36,166 nucleotides of DNA from Chitinophagaceae bacterium (GCA_947458335.1 CANGYW010000004.1:1-36166), one strand, 5' to 3'; positions 24,785 through 34,556 are shown, counted from the first letter of the stretch. Program-made: numbers and translations. Notes: a model not told the origin generated them from the letters alone.

Positions 24785-27700
24785 TTAATTCGATCTCTTT
24801 TTCTTTTTAGAGCTGCCAAAGAAATCAGACAGTTTGTCGTATTCCCTTTTGTACGACAAACTGGCCCCTGCCCGGCGAGATCTGACTACACTGGCGCTGG
24901 TACTAGCTGTCAGAAAATCGGCATTGGTCCGGTAGAAAAAAGAGGCCCGGATGGTTCCACTCGGGTTAATCAGCCATTCCATCGTAACATCGGGCAGCAA
25001 TAAGATGCTTTGTTGAACGCTAGACTGAGCTCCCTGTCCTAGCGGAGCATCCATGCCCAGGCCAGTAGAGATAATAAAACGGTTATCAAAAAACGAGCGT
25101 CCGATCGAGAAGTTAACATTACTGCTCAGGTTCAATGCCGTGCTGTTAGAGGCTAGCAAATTTCTGTTGTACAAAGAGGTGTTGAGATTAATGCGGTATT
25201 TATCACTTCTAAGGAGGTTGCTGAATAGTTTGTTGATTTGATCGCTAAGCACCGACAATAAGATCCCCGAGATGGTACTTACGTTAACGCCTGCACCCGA
25301 TAAACTACCGCCCAATTCATTAGGGGCAAAACTATTGAATACGATTAGATAGGTAACCTGCCGGTTGAGTTCGTTTACATTGTTTTGCAGCTGTCTGATC
25401 AGCAGTGTGAGCTCAGGATTGACAGTGGCAATACTATTGGGAGGAAAATCCAGCGAAAAGGCAATCGAGGGTTTAAAAAGTTTGTCGGTCAACTTGGCAA
25501 TTACAAATACATCACTACGCGCATTGCTCACATCAGCGGTCAGGTTAAGCGTGCTGGCTAGCGGGGCAAAGCTGACTCGCTCGCTTTTGTAAACGGCTTC
25601 GAACTTTATATCAGCATCGTAAGGGTCACCATTCCATTCAATATAGTTGGTGGCTCCTTTTCTGATCTCGAAAGGTTTTTTAAAGAAAGATTGAAAGGTG
25701 AATAAGTAGCTGCCTTCTTCTATTCCTAGTCTTCCGCGAAGCGTAAGTGGTTCTGTAGTGCCTGATCGGATCTTGAGCGTGCCGCTTCCTTTTCCTTTAA
25801 TCTCGTCTCCGGTGAGTTCGTCTAGTACCACTTTAACTTGCACCAATGGATTTGCCGTTAGTTCCAGGTCAAATAAAATGTTATCACCGCTTCTTTCGTA
25901 ATCTTCGCTCTCTATCTCTTTTCCGAATTTTCTCTCTACTAAAAAATCGGCAGTACCGCTTTCTCGTCCGGTACCCGGTGGCAGTGTTACGTAACTACTG
26001 TCTTTTTCTGAAGCCGTTGCATTGAGCGTCATGACCATATCACTTTGCGGACCGCGCAATTGTAACAGGGCCGTTCCTTTTACATTTCCATAGAACAGAT
26101 CGTTATCGGCGCGGGTTGTATAGAGTAGTTGCACAGGCCGGTTTTCTTGTTCGCCGCGTGTACCAGGTTTGCGCGTCGATACATCCAGGTCGTAAAACAG
26201 GTCGTAAAATGATTGGTGATCGATGCCTCCTGTAATGTAAATGGGATTTTGGGTAATGGTATCGCGAAGAACTAGTCCGTTCAATTCAATTCGGGTGGGC
26301 GTCAGTTCGATCTCCTTGTCTTCAATCCGGTAATAACATTGGGTATAGTTAACGCGCAGACCGGCGTTGCTCAGCAGGCCTTTTCCGGTTACGGCCGGTC
26401 GGTTCAGGTCTCCGCCAATTATCACATCACCGGTTAAATAGCCTGTAATATCACTAAAAAGATCTCCTAAGAATCGCTCAAGCAACTTAATGGGGTATTG
26501 CTGTGTGTTGAGTGAGATCTTATTTTTTTCGCTAAGGGAGTCGTTCGTATACAGTTGCATATCGAACGATAGCCGTTCTTGCTGGTTGAGGGTCGAACCT
26601 CGTGCTGTGATTATGCCGCTCTGTTGATCAAACGAAAGCTGAGCGCTAAGTTCACCGATCGAATCATTATCGAGTCGCAGTAAGCGAGTAGTGATTGGTC
26701 CGCTATTGATATGCAAGTTGCCGATCGGATCTTCTATGAATAGTTTACCCGATACTACACCCTCAAGGCGATTGTCGGGCAGTACATAGGGGGCAACATC
26801 ATTCAGATTGATATTGGAGAACTCTAAGCTGATTCTGTCCTTTTGATCGGTCTCTTTAGCCAACGTGCGCAGTCGTACTTGTTGTTCCCCTTCGTATAAG
26901 AATAAATTTCCGCTTACCGGGCTATTTTTTCTAAGCACCAATTCGCCCTCCTCGCCAAGTGTCCACAGTTTACCATTGATCGTAAAGTCGGAAGGATCCC
27001 AATGCAGGGCAAAGCCGTCTTTGAAGGTGGTCACTAATGCATTCAGGTTAAGTTTTTCAACGCCGCTGCCTTTGCCTGAACGCAGTTGTATTCTTGATGA
27101 GTCATTACTGGCGCTAAACTGCAAGGTGATGGGCGGTAATGACACCGTATCGTTGAACGTGAACTGTGAAACACTTCCCTCTAAGCGTAGTTGATCATAG
27201 GTCGCTGCACTGTTAATGACGATCCGCTCGGCCTTATATTGTTCGTAGCGTAGTTCGGGTATGGTAGCCTGCAACGAAAAGTTGTTATCGGCAGCAGACC
27301 AAAAGCCCTCAATACTGCTGTAGTTTAATCCTGACCAACCGGGTGCTATGGCTGTTAAAAAAGGTCCTGCCAAAGAGGTCTGTACCGAAAAGTCTAGTCG
27401 AGTATCAGGGGCCAACGATGTCGGGAGTGTAAATTGCGAAGGATAGTAGCGGGCTAAAAAATGTTGTCCAATCAAACCGATCTCATGTAGTTGATATTGT
27501 CCTTTGAGGTGTATATTAAATTCATTGGAGAGGATGGAAATGTTTTTTTGTGATGCCGTGTTGCTTACCTGTATGATGAGGGAATCTAGCGGAAGTAGTT
27601 CCTCTTTGACGGTAATAGCGGCATTACGAAAAGCCAGTGTTGCCTCTAGTTGACTTGCGTCTTGGTATTGTATGTCTGACTCGATTTGCCCGGAGAGTTG

Positions 27701-29545
27701 AATATCTTTTGCCGAGAGTTGAAGTTCTTTAAGAGAGGCTTTTTCGACGATGCCTGAAATATGAAGATTCTTTACGTTGTTATTAGCATACAAAGTTGCT
27801 TCGAGAGGCCCTGTTAGTAAATGCTCATCTTGGATACGGGTTTTAATGCGGAGTGTTTGATCTTTAAGCGACCCCTCTATTCGAATGTTATGGTAGGTGT
27901 AGTCGTTATACGCCACAGCGCCAATAGTACCCTCGAAAGTTGATATAGCATCTGACCACTCTAGGCCCCGGCCTTGAGCGCTGCCTTTAAAATCAATGCG
28001 ACCCAATGAGGCTACACCACTCAACGCACCTAGGTCAAAGGCGAAAAGCTCTACCGCACCCTCGTACTCCGGAGGTCGATTGGCAGGTAGCTTAACGAGG
28101 AGTTTGGTGCCTACAGAACCCAGGCCTGTTTGCCAGTTTCCGTTGGCAGTAAATTGTTGTTGCTGGCCAGTGAGTGAACCCTGAAAGCGTAGATAGCGAA
28201 GTCGGGAGAGGGCTGTGTTTTTTTGTTGAGCTAATGAGGGTATAAAAAATACTAGGTCCTCATACGAGGTGTTCAGACGTTTTGCCTGCAGCGTGAATGA
28301 TCTTTTTTTAGCATTCTTTAGGTTGCGAAGTTGTAGGTCTCCCTGTAAGAAGCTCTCACTACCTGCTTGTAATAAAATATTATTGATGTCTAGATCAGCA
28401 GCATTACCACTAATGCGGGCTTTTAGTTGTACATCTTTATTTAATGCAGCGGCGGCAGGATAGAAAAACGCAATGTCTTTGCTGCTAATAAGTGAATGGA
28501 AGATCTGCATCTCCAATTGAGCGGCATCTCCCAACGATGTTTGTAGGGGGGGTGTAGGAAATCGAAGTTGGGTACGCTGCTCCACGACACTATGATTGGT
28601 TTGTAACAAGAAGCTATCTAATGATATGCTGCCAGGCATCCATTCAATCTTACTGCGTAGCTTTTTTATGGCAAATCCACTGCGTTCCTTTGCATTCAAT
28701 GTAAGGGTGCTTTGTAGCGTATCTCCTTTGAGTGCCGTGTTGCTGAGTAGCAAGTCTAGTTCGTCAATGGCTGGTTGTGCAGCATCGAATAAGCCGGGAA
28801 TAAGTTTTCGCCCCTGTACGGTAATAACAAAGCTTCCTTTTCTTATGTCAATGCGACCTAGTTGAAGATTGGGCAAGGCAACTGAAAAAAATGAACCCAT
28901 CCTGTCACTGGTTTTTTGGGGAGAAAACTTCTCGTTTTTCGCCAAAGAAGGGGCTTTTAAGGCAGCAAATTGATTCCAGTTCAGTTTTGGTTTATCTATT
29001 AGTAATGAGTGGATGCGAATAGATTTGCTTTCGGTCGAGAGGCGATCGGCTTGTAACTCTACTTTTTCTACACGGGCGTGTAGGGAGTTACCTTCCCAGT
29101 AGTCTGTTCGTTCGAGGCGGATGGAGCGAAGCGATAGGTGGTGCAGGTGCAGTGGTGTCGATTTATTCGAAGATTGGCTGCTAGCTGATGCGCCTTTCGT
29201 GAAATAATCAATAATAAATTGATGACGCCATGTACTGTCGGTGCGATATAGTCTAATAAATGCATCTTCTAGTTGTACATGTGTCAGGTCAATACTGTCC
29301 TTGATAAAAAACCAGTCGGTAAGTCGCAGTTGCAATTGTTGCGCGTATACGATAGTATCCTGCTGGCGATCCATCACCAGCAGGCCTTGTAGTGAGAATC
29401 GGTCTAATAGTGAGAACGAAACCCGGTTCACCGCTATTTGAGTCTCTAGTTTTTTGGAAAGTACAGAGGCTACCTTTTTCCCCAACCAGCTTTGCACGGC
29501 TGGGGTCTTTAGTAGCAAAAAAACGCTGCAAAGCAATAGCAACAC
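24785..29545 (-). CDS. tamB: TamB-like translocation and assembly module protein (DUF490)
   Basis: A protein of 1586 residues from GTG at 29545, or 1600 from CTG at 29587. An N-terminal membrane helix anchors a very long repetitive beta-rich region (about 40-1100). This AsmA/TamB-like architecture forms a periplasmic lipid-conducting or barrel-assembly bridge between the two membranes. The C-terminal part, from GDVIIGGDLNRPAVTGKG to the Lys-rich tail KKKKRSN, is the conserved TamB domain, with EEGSYLFTFQSFFKKPFEI as a recognisable piece. TamB works with an Omp85 barrel (TamA/TamL). From GTG the membrane helix lacks its basic flank; the 14 residues between CTG and GTG (KTAAKIVKWAV...) supply it. 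It is divergent from the asparaginase gene and upstream of the TonB receptor gene. Confidence 0.9.
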   Translation of the reverse strand: MLLLLCSVFLLLKTPAVQSWLGKKVASVLSKKLETQIAVNRVSFSLLDRFSLQGLLVMDRQQDTIVYAQQLQLRLTDWFFIKDSIDLTHVQLEDAFIRLYRTDSTWRHQFIIDYFTKGASASSQSSNKSTPLHLHHLSLRSIRLERTDYWEGNSLHARVEKVELQADRLSTESKSIRIHSLLIDKPKLNWNQFAALKAPSLAKNEKFSPQKTSDRMGSFFSVALPNLQLGRIDIRKGSFVITVQGRKLIPGLFDAAQPAIDELDLLLSNTALKGDTLQSTLTLNAKERSGFAIKKLRSKIEWMPGSISLDSFLLQTNHSVVEQRTQLRFPTPPLQTSLGDAAQLEMQIFHSLISSKDIAFFYPAAAALNKDVQLKARISGNAADLDINNILLQAGSESFLQGDLQLRNLKNAKKRSFTLQAKRLNTSYEDLVFFIPSLAQQKNTALSRLRYLRFQGSLTGQQQQFTANGNWQTGLGSVGTKLLVKLPANRPPEYEGAVELFAFDLGALSGVASLGRIDFKGSAQGRGLEWSDAISTFEGTIGAVAYNDYTYHNIRIEGSLKDQTLRIKTRIQDEHLLTGPLEATLYANNNVKNLHISGIVEKASLKELQLSAKDIQLSGQIESDIQYQDASQLEATLAFRNAAITVKEELLPLDSLIIQVSNTASQKNISILSNEFNIHLKGQYQLHEIGLIGQHFLARYYPSQFTLPTSLAPDTRLDFSVQTSLAGPFLTAIAPGWSGLNYSSIEGFWSAADNNFSLQATIPELRYEQYKAERIVINSAATYDQLRLEGSVSQFTFNDTVSLPPITLQFSASNDSSRIQLRSGKGSGVEKLNLNALVTTFKDGFALHWDPSDFTINGKLWTLGEEGELVLRKNSPVSGNLFLYEGEQQVRLRTLAKETDQKDRISLEFSNINLNDVAPYVLPDNRLEGVVSGKLFIEDPIGNLHINSGPITTRLLRLDNDSIGELSAQLSFDQQSGIITARGSTLNQQERLSFDMQLYTNDSLSEKNKISLNTQQYPIKLLERFLGDLFSDITGYLTGDVIIGGDLNRPAVTGKGLLSNAGLRVNYTQCYYRIEDKEIELTPTRIELNGLVLRDTITQNPIYITGGIDHQSFYDLFYDLDVSTRKPGTRGEQENRPVQLLYTTRADNDLFYGNVKGTALLQLRGPQSDMVMTLNATASEKDSSYVTLPPGTGRESGTADFLVERKFGKEIESEDYERSGDNILFDLELTANPLVQVKVVLDELTGDEIKGKGSGTLKIRSGTTEPLTLRGRLGIEEGSYLFTFQSFFKKPFEIRKGATNYIEWNGDPYDADIKFEAVYKSERVSFAPLASTLNLTADVSNARSDVFVIAKLTDKLFKPSIAFSLDFPPNSIATVNPELTLLIRQLQNNVNELNRQVTYLIVFNSFAPNELGGSLSGAGVNVSTISGILLSVLSDQINKLFSNLLRSDKYRINLNTSLYNRNLLASNSTALNLSSNVNFSIGRSFFDNRFIISTGLGMDAPLGQGAQSSVQQSILLLPDVTMEWLINPSGTIRASFFYRTNADFLTASTSASVVRSRRAGASLSYKREYDKLSDFFGSSKKKKRSN

Positions 29546-29658
29546 AGTAAGGACTGCCCATTTTACTATTTTAGCTGCTGTTTTCAGAAAAAAACGTTGA
29601 TTGTAAAATTAGTGAAAGAGCCCCAGTAAGATTGGTTAAATTGCTTAAAATCGAACGT

Positions 29659-30714
29659 ATGAAACGCTTGCTTTTGTTTGCTTTCTCCTTACATAGTTTA
29701 TGGGTGGCAGCCCAAATGTCCGCATCGTTGCCTATTTCATCTTCTGGGCGCTATGTGTTGGTGGTTCATGGCGGAGCCGGCACCATTAGTAAAAATCTAA
29801 TGACACCAGAGCGCGAAAAAAAATATCATGAAGCCCTAGATAACGCGTTGCGTGTAGGAGCCGCTATTTTAGAAAGGGGCGGATCTTCGCTTGACGCGGT
29901 TGAGGCCTCCGTTCGTGTGCTTGAGGACAATCCCCTCTTTAATGCGGGTAAGGGAGCTGTATTTACAGCTGAGGGTATTAATGAGTTAGATGCGGCTATC
30001 ATGGAGGGGGCCACTTTACGAGCCGGCTCTATTGCAGGCGTACGAACGATTCGTAATCCTATTTCCGCAGCCCGTGCCGTTATGGAGCGGTCCGAGCACG
30101 TGCTCTTGACCGGGCAAGGAGCCGAGACTTTTGCTAAAGAGCAAGGCTTAACGATGGTTGACCCATCTTATTTCTATACGTCCGAAAGATGGGAATCGTT
30201 GCAGCGGGCTAAAAAAAGAGATTCACTGGCTGCTACCGGTACACCCAACCATAGTGCCTCTCTATTATTAGAGCAGCAAAAGAGTCGTTATGGTACCGTA
30301 GGGGCGGTTGCCCTCGACCAGCAAGGTCACCTAGCAGCTGCAACGAGCACCGGCGGTATGACCAATAAGAAATGGGGTAGGGTGGGCGATGCGCCCATTA
30401 TTGGCAGCGGTACTTATGCTAACGATAACACGGTGGCCATAAGTTGTACGGGATGGGGAGAGTACTTTTTGCGACTGGTAATGGCCAAGTCGATCAGTGA
30501 TCGTATGGAATTTGGGCAACAGCCTTTACAACAGGCTGCCGATGAAATGGTGCTGCGACAACTACCTGCACTCGGTGGAGACGGTGGATTAATTGCTGTA
30601 GACAAGCAAGGGAATATCACCATGCCCTTTTGTACAGAGGGTATGTACAGGGGTTACATCAAAAAAGAAACGGCGACAGGTCTCGTACAGACAAAGACAT
30701 TCATCTTTAAGTAA
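29659..30714 (+). CDS. Exported isoaspartyl peptidase / type III L-asparaginase
   Basis: A 351-residue Ntn-hydrolase precursor. The ATG at 29659 starts a signal peptide (MKRLLLFAFSLHSLWVAAQ); a TTG 27 nt upstream is less likely. YVLVVHGGAGTI and EDNPLFNAGKGAVF are family hallmarks of the alpha part. Autocleavage is expected before the Thr in RYGTVGAVALD (about Thr213), which becomes the N-terminal nucleophile. STGGMTNKKWGRVGDAPIIG and GSGTYA complete the active site. The enzyme removes isoaspartyl residues from dipeptides and/or hydrolyses asparagine to aspartate and ammonia. Location is probably periplasmic. It is divergent from tamB and ends 8 nt from the convergent FadL-like gene. Confidence 0.93.
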   Translation: MKRLLLFAFSLHSLWVAAQMSASLPISSSGRYVLVVHGGAGTISKNLMTPEREKKYHEALDNALRVGAAILERGGSSLDAVEASVRVLEDNPLFNAGKGAVFTAEGINELDAAIMEGATLRAGSIAGVRTIRNPISAARAVMERSEHVLLTGQGAETFAKEQGLTMVDPSYFYTSERWESLQRAKKRDSLAATGTPNHSASLLLEQQKSRYGTVGAVALDQQGHLAAATSTGGMTNKKWGRVGDAPIIGSGTYANDNTVAISCTGWGEYFLRLVMAKSISDRMEFGQQPLQQAADEMVLRQLPALGGDGGLIAVDKQGNITMPFCTEGMYRGYIKKETATGLVQTKTFIFK

Positions 30715-30722
30715 TACGGCGA

Positions 30723-32285
30723 TTAAAATTTATGACCGAAGGTGATCATTACACGGCTTCCGCGGGCATCTATCCGCGCGCCTTCCACGGCCTGTTGAGA
30801 AAGACGGTAGGCGTAGTGAGCGTCTTTGCCCGTGGTATGTACAAAGGTCACATCAATAAAGTTGCCTTTATTTCGATAGCCAAGTCCGCCGCTAAGTTGT
30901 ACACGCCGTCCTCTTGGCGAATAGCTCTCGCGATAGGGATTTCCCAGTAAGGCCACTCCAGCTCTGGTCATCAGCGTGGTAAATTTTAATTCGCCACCTA
31001 CCCGAAGGTTGAGAGCGCTTCGAAACGAATTGTCAATGGTTTCGTTGAGTTCTTTAAAGTAGTTACGAGTTGTTTGGCTATTGTCGATTTCGGGGTCTAC
31101 GCGAAAAGAAGAGGTGCTGTAATTGACATATTCCAGGTCTGCTGTCAGAAATCCTTTCTGTCTGGTTACGTCCTCTGTTTCGTTGATCACGTACGACCCA
31201 CTTACCAAAAAGCGATAAGGCGTCAAGTGAAAGTAAGTGAATTGGGCATCTTCTCCATTGGTAAATAGCGAAGAGCTTTGTGTTTGAACGCCCTTATAGT
31301 TTTCGGTATCTGTGGTTACAGAAGCTGAGTAAATGTCGGTAAGACGCAGCCAGGTTGGCGTGTGAAAGGCCACCCCAAATCGCCAAAAAGGGGCAGGACG
31401 ATAGATCATCCCGACTTTAAGATTTAATCCATTTCCGTTGGTCTCCAGCCGCTGTTCGAGCGTTGCATAATCGAAGTTGTTCAAATCTTGTGTTGCATCC
31501 GCCTCTGTAAAGGTGCTGGTGCGGTTGTAAAAGATAAAAGGAATGCCCAAGGTAAATCCAAAATAGATCTTCTCGTTCACCGATCCTCCATAGCCAAGTG
31601 CCAACTCATTGATGGCTCCGCGGCTGCGAATAGAATTTTCTTGTAAAAGTCCCGAAGAAGCAGTGGCCCTGGTCTTATAACGAAAGTTCCCAGTGCTTCC
31701 CCCGCCAATGGTATCGATCCAGTACGTATTAAAGGCCAGGCTGCTTCCAAAGGGAAAGTCCTGTGCTACTCGATTGGCATCGCCTATCGATCCTATCTCT
31801 TCTAGAAAACGCTGTGAATAGGAATGGCGGGTATTTAGGCCTCGATACAATAAGTTATTGCTAAAGGTGGCGGTTTGGTTAAGCGCTATGGCAAAGGCGC
31901 CCGTTCTTTTTTGCTCGGCCTTTTTTCCTATTCCATGTTCCTGAAATTGTGTACCCGTTACCAGGCCGATAGTGCCAAATCCCAAGTTGCCACGCTGTTC
32001 GGTCTCAGTTCTACCCAAGTAAGTGGTTTTGTTACGGAGGCGCTGATAAGCGGGTGACAGAGTCAGGTCTCCGGTCTTGTAAAATCCAAGTCCGGCCGGA
32101 TTTACGAATAGCGCAGAAAGATCGCCACCCAGCGAAGCCATGGCCCCTCCAATAGCTTGCTGGCGGGCCGTCCCATTCGGCTGGGTCCAGGCATATCGAA
32201 GCGCATCGTCGGGTTCTTGAGCATGGGTTACTGACAAGAGGAGTACGAAACTGATCGATAACGAAAAATTCTTTACAGGTAGCAT
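30723..32285 (-). CDS. FadL/OmpP1-like outer-membrane beta-barrel protein
   Basis: A 520-residue outer-membrane protein. The ATG at 32285 gives a signal peptide (MLPVKNFSLSISFVLLLSVTHAQ). The frame stays open for 73 more codons upstream, but these overlap the lipoprotein gene and look non-coding. The mature N-terminus has GGAMASLGGDLSALFVNPAGLGFY, the FadL/OmpP1 'NPAGL' signature of the plug region, followed by alternating beta-strands and a C-terminal strand ending SRVMITFGHKF, with a terminal Phe. FadL-like proteins take up hydrophobic compounds. The substrate is not known. It lies 31 nt after the lipoprotein gene in one operon. Confidence 0.85.
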   Translation of the reverse strand: MLPVKNFSLSISFVLLLSVTHAQEPDDALRYAWTQPNGTARQQAIGGAMASLGGDLSALFVNPAGLGFYKTGDLTLSPAYQRLRNKTTYLGRTETEQRGNLGFGTIGLVTGTQFQEHGIGKKAEQKRTGAFAIALNQTATFSNNLLYRGLNTRHSYSQRFLEEIGSIGDANRVAQDFPFGSSLAFNTYWIDTIGGGSTGNFRYKTRATASSGLLQENSIRSRGAINELALGYGGSVNEKIYFGFTLGIPFIFYNRTSTFTEADATQDLNNFDYATLEQRLETNGNGLNLKVGMIYRPAPFWRFGVAFHTPTWLRLTDIYSASVTTDTENYKGVQTQSSSLFTNGEDAQFTYFHLTPYRFLVSGSYVINETEDVTRQKGFLTADLEYVNYSTSSFRVDPEIDNSQTTRNYFKELNETIDNSFRSALNLRVGGELKFTTLMTRAGVALLGNPYRESYSPRGRRVQLSGGLGYRNKGNFIDVTFVHTTGKDAHYAYRLSQQAVEGARIDARGSRVMITFGHKF

Positions 32286-32316
32286 GTTGTGTAGATCAAA
32301 AGAGTCCAATGGAAGA

Positions 32317-32967
32317 TCAGAATCTTCTAACAGGAGCACTGCTACCCGAAGAGGAATTCGATGAATTAGTATTGACTGGGGAGGATACGGGCGATCCACC
32401 CGAAACGCCTCCCGGGCTGCCCCCATTAAAGGCTTCTCGCAGCGCATTGCCTCTAGTGCTGGAGCCGGGATTTCGTGACGTTCCGTAGGGGATATAGTTG
32501 CCACCTGTACTCGTGTTTTGCTGGATCATCTTGAGATTGACAGGCGCTTGCTGATAGCTTCCTAGATTATAAACACGAGGACGTGTATATATATTTTTTA
32601 CCGGTGCTTGAGCAATAGCTACTGGAAAAAAATAGGGATTGTAAAAATAATTCCAAGAAACATACGGGTTTAGTGCAGGCGCAAAAAACTGATTATAACC
32701 TAGCGACCAGCGTTCGAAAGTGTACCAGTCATCGAGGTCATTCCAGCGATTGCGATTGCGAATGCGCATTCGTAAGAATCGATCTTCCTCGTCTTCTTCG
32801 TAGTAACGCACCCGGCGTGTCTCTGTTCGTTGCACACGAACATACTCGGCTTCGGGTCTGGCAGGAGAGAAGTAAACGTCGTCCGGTGTCTGACCGGTCT
32901 TATAGGCAGTACTGCAGCCAGCCAGCAACAGCACGCAACATACTAAAAGAGGCGAGGTTGTTTTCAT
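32317..32967 (-). CDS. Hypothetical lipoprotein with Ser/Gly/Asn-rich tail
   Basis: A 216-residue lipoprotein that I cannot place in a named family. From the ATG at 32967 it has a signal peptide with lipobox LAGC (Cys about 18). The mature part starts with TPDDVYFSPARP, a motif I have seen in other Bacteroidota lipoproteins, then a very charged Arg/Glu/Asp stretch (about 40-70), an aromatic Tyr/Trp/Phe-rich middle (about 75-120, WNYFYNPYFFPVA), and a low-complexity Gly/Ser/Asn tail (about 165-213) ending APVRRF. It is first in an operon with the FadL-like gene, so the two may work together at the outer membrane. It is divergent from proS. Confidence 0.75.
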   Translation of the reverse strand: MKTTSPLLVCCVLLLAGCSTAYKTGQTPDDVYFSPARPEAEYVRVQRTETRRVRYYEEDEEDRFLRMRIRNRNRWNDLDDWYTFERWSLGYNQFFAPALNPYVSWNYFYNPYFFPVAIAQAPVKNIYTRPRVYNLGSYQQAPVNLKMIQQNTSTGGNYIPYGTSRNPGSSTRGNALREAFNGGSPGGVSGGSPVSSPVNTNSSNSSSGSSAPVRRF

Positions 32968-32987
32968 AGCCGAAGTGGTTAATTTTG
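32958..32987 (+). promoter_or_regulatory. Promoter of the proS-truB operon
   Basis: TTG (32958-32960), a 19-nt spacer and TAATTTTG (32980-32987) match the Bacteroidota consensus with no mismatch. The start codon of proS is 90 nt downstream, so the mRNA should carry a leader of about 85 nt. The -33 element lies inside the first codons of the divergent lipoprotein gene. Confidence 0.6.
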
Positions 32988-33027
32988 TATTCCTGAACAA
33001 AGTTCGGCATCTTGCGATGATATCGTA

Positions 33028-33060
33028 GGCCGGGCTGTTAAAAAAAAGGTAAACCCGGCC
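33028..33060 (+). promoter_or_regulatory. Inverted repeat in the proS leader
   Basis: GGCCGGG (33028-33034) can pair with CCCGGCC (33054-33060) around a 19-nt A-rich loop containing eight A residues and GGTAAA. The stem ends 17 nt before the proS ATG, inside the predicted leader. It is not followed by a U-run, so it is more likely a translation- or stability-control element than a terminator. No known riboswitch or T-box feature was recognised. Confidence 0.4.
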
Positions 33061-33077
33061 GGCGCCACTATCCGCTT

Positions 33078-34556
33078 ATGAGTAAAGAGATTACATCCAG
33101 AAGCACCGACTACTCCCAATGGTACAACGATCTGGTGATAAAGGGAGAACTGGCCGATTATTCTGCAGTGCGAGGCTGCATGGTCATAAAGCCCTATGGC
33201 TTTGCCCTTTGGGAAAATATGCGAGACGTCTTAGACAAGATGTTCAAGGACACCGGTCACGTCAATGCCTACTTTCCGTTATTTGTTCCCAAGAGTCTTT
33301 TTGAGGCCGAAGAAAAAAATGCCGAGGGCTTTGCCAAGGAGTGTGCTATCGTTACTCATTATCGTTTAAAAGCCGACCCCGATCGTCCCGGCAAGTTGAT
33401 GGTCGATCCAACTGCCAAGCTCGAGGAAGAGCTTGTGGTTCGACCCACCAGCGAGGCCATCATTTGGAATACGTACAAAAATTGGATACAATCCTATCGT
33501 GATCTTCCTATTTTGGTCAACCAATGGGCCAATGTGGTACGTTGGGAAATGCGCACCCGTCTTTTTTTACGTACGGCCGAATTTTTATGGCAAGAGGGGC
33601 ATACCGCGCATGCTACTCGACAAGAGGCCCTCGACGAAACCGTCAAAATGCTAGAGGTGTATGCCGATTTTGTAGAGAACTATATGGCCGTGCCTGTTAT
33701 TAAAGGTGTCAAAACTCCCCAAGAACGTTTTGCCGGAGCCGAAGACACCTATTGCATCGAAGCACTGATGCAAGATGGTAAAGCGTTGCAAGCAGGTACT
33801 TCTCATTTTTTGGGTCAGAATTTTGCCAAGGCTTTCGAGGTTAAGTTTAGCGATCGCGACAATAAGCTCGATTACGTTTGGGCCACCAGTTGGGGAGTCA
33901 GCACTCGACTAATTGGTGCATTGGTGATGGCGCACAGCGATGATGAAGGGCTGGTGCTTCCGCCCCGTATCGCTCCGCTGCAGGTAGTGATTGTTCCCAT
34001 CTACAAAGGCGATGAACAAAAGGGGGCTATTGATGCCTGCGTACATGAGTTGATGCAATCATTAAAGCCCATGGGTATTCGTGTCAAATACGATGATAAC
34101 GACAATGCCCGTCCGGGATGGAAATTTGCCGAGTATGAGATGAAAGGTGTTCCCATTCGTTTGGCCATTGGAGCTCGTGATCTAGAGAACAAGGTAGTTG
34201 AATTGGCACGACGCGATACCCGCGAGAAGTCAACGGTGCCGTTAGAGGGACTTGCGGAACGAATACAACAATTGCTAGAAGAGATTCAGCAGCAACTTTT
34301 CAACAAGGCACTGGCTTATCGTAACGACCATATAACGGATGTTGATACCTGGGATCAATTTGTTTCGCTCCTCGACACTAAAGGCGGTTTTATGGCGGCT
34401 CATTGGGACGGCACGGCCGAGACCGAAGAAGCCATCAAAGAAAAGACCAAAGCCACCATCCGCTGTATTCCATTAGATAATAAGCAAGAAGCTGGCTATT
34501 GTATTTTAACGGGTAAACCCTCTGCGCAGCGCGTGCTATTTGCCAGGGCCTATTAA
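33078..34556 (+). CDS. proS: Prolyl-tRNA synthetase, short (archaeal/eukaryote-like) type
   Basis: A 492-residue class II aminoacyl-tRNA synthetase that charges tRNA-Pro with proline. It lacks the large editing insertion of E. coli-type ProS. Motif 1 region [11 protein letters not shown] (about 65-75), motif 2 [20 protein letters not shown] (about 155-174) and motif 3 region [20 protein letters not shown] are clear. They are followed by an anticodon-binding domain and the ProS-specific C-terminal domain ending ARAY; the terminal Tyr is conserved in this type and reaches the active site. Only two of the Cys residues that bind zinc in some homologues are visible (RCIP, GYCIL). It is the first gene of an operon with truB (2-nt gap). 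Confidence 0.97.
   Translation: MSKEITSRSTDYSQWYNDLVIKGELADYSAVRGCMVIKPYGFALWENMRDVLDKMFKDTGHVNAYFPLFVPKSLFEAEEKNAEGFAKECAIVTHYRLKADPDRPGKLMVDPTAKLEEELVVRPTSEAIIWNTYKNWIQSYRDLPILVNQWANVVRWEMRTRLFLRTAEFLWQEGHTAHATRQEALDETVKMLEVYADFVENYMAVPVIKGVKTPQERFAGAEDTYCIEALMQDGKALQAGTSHFLGQNFAKAFEVKFSDRDNKLDYVWATSWGVSTRLIGALVMAHSDDEGLVLPPRIAPLQVVIVPIYKGDEQKGAIDACVHELMQSLKPMGIRVKYDDNDNARPGWKFAEYEMKGVPIRLAIGARDLENKVVELARRDTREKSTVPLEGLAERIQQLLEEIQQQLFNKALAYRNDHITDVDTWDQFVSLLDTKGGFMAAHWDGTAETEEAIKEKTKATIRCIPLDNKQEAGYCILTGKPSAQRVLFARAY

Noticed and set aside
21030-29587. A polysaccharide-utilisation locus around the TonB receptor
   Set aside because: No SusD-like lipoprotein, glycoside hydrolase or sigma/anti-sigma pair is present, and the receptor is Oar-like rather than SusC-like.
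32286-32504. A 73-codon N-terminal extension of the FadL-like protein
   Set aside because: It overlaps the end of the upstream lipoprotein gene in another frame, while a proper signal peptide begins at 32285.
33028-33060. T-box or known riboswitch upstream of proS
   Set aside because: The leader is short, with no specifier loop, no T-box sequence and no terminator/antiterminator pair.
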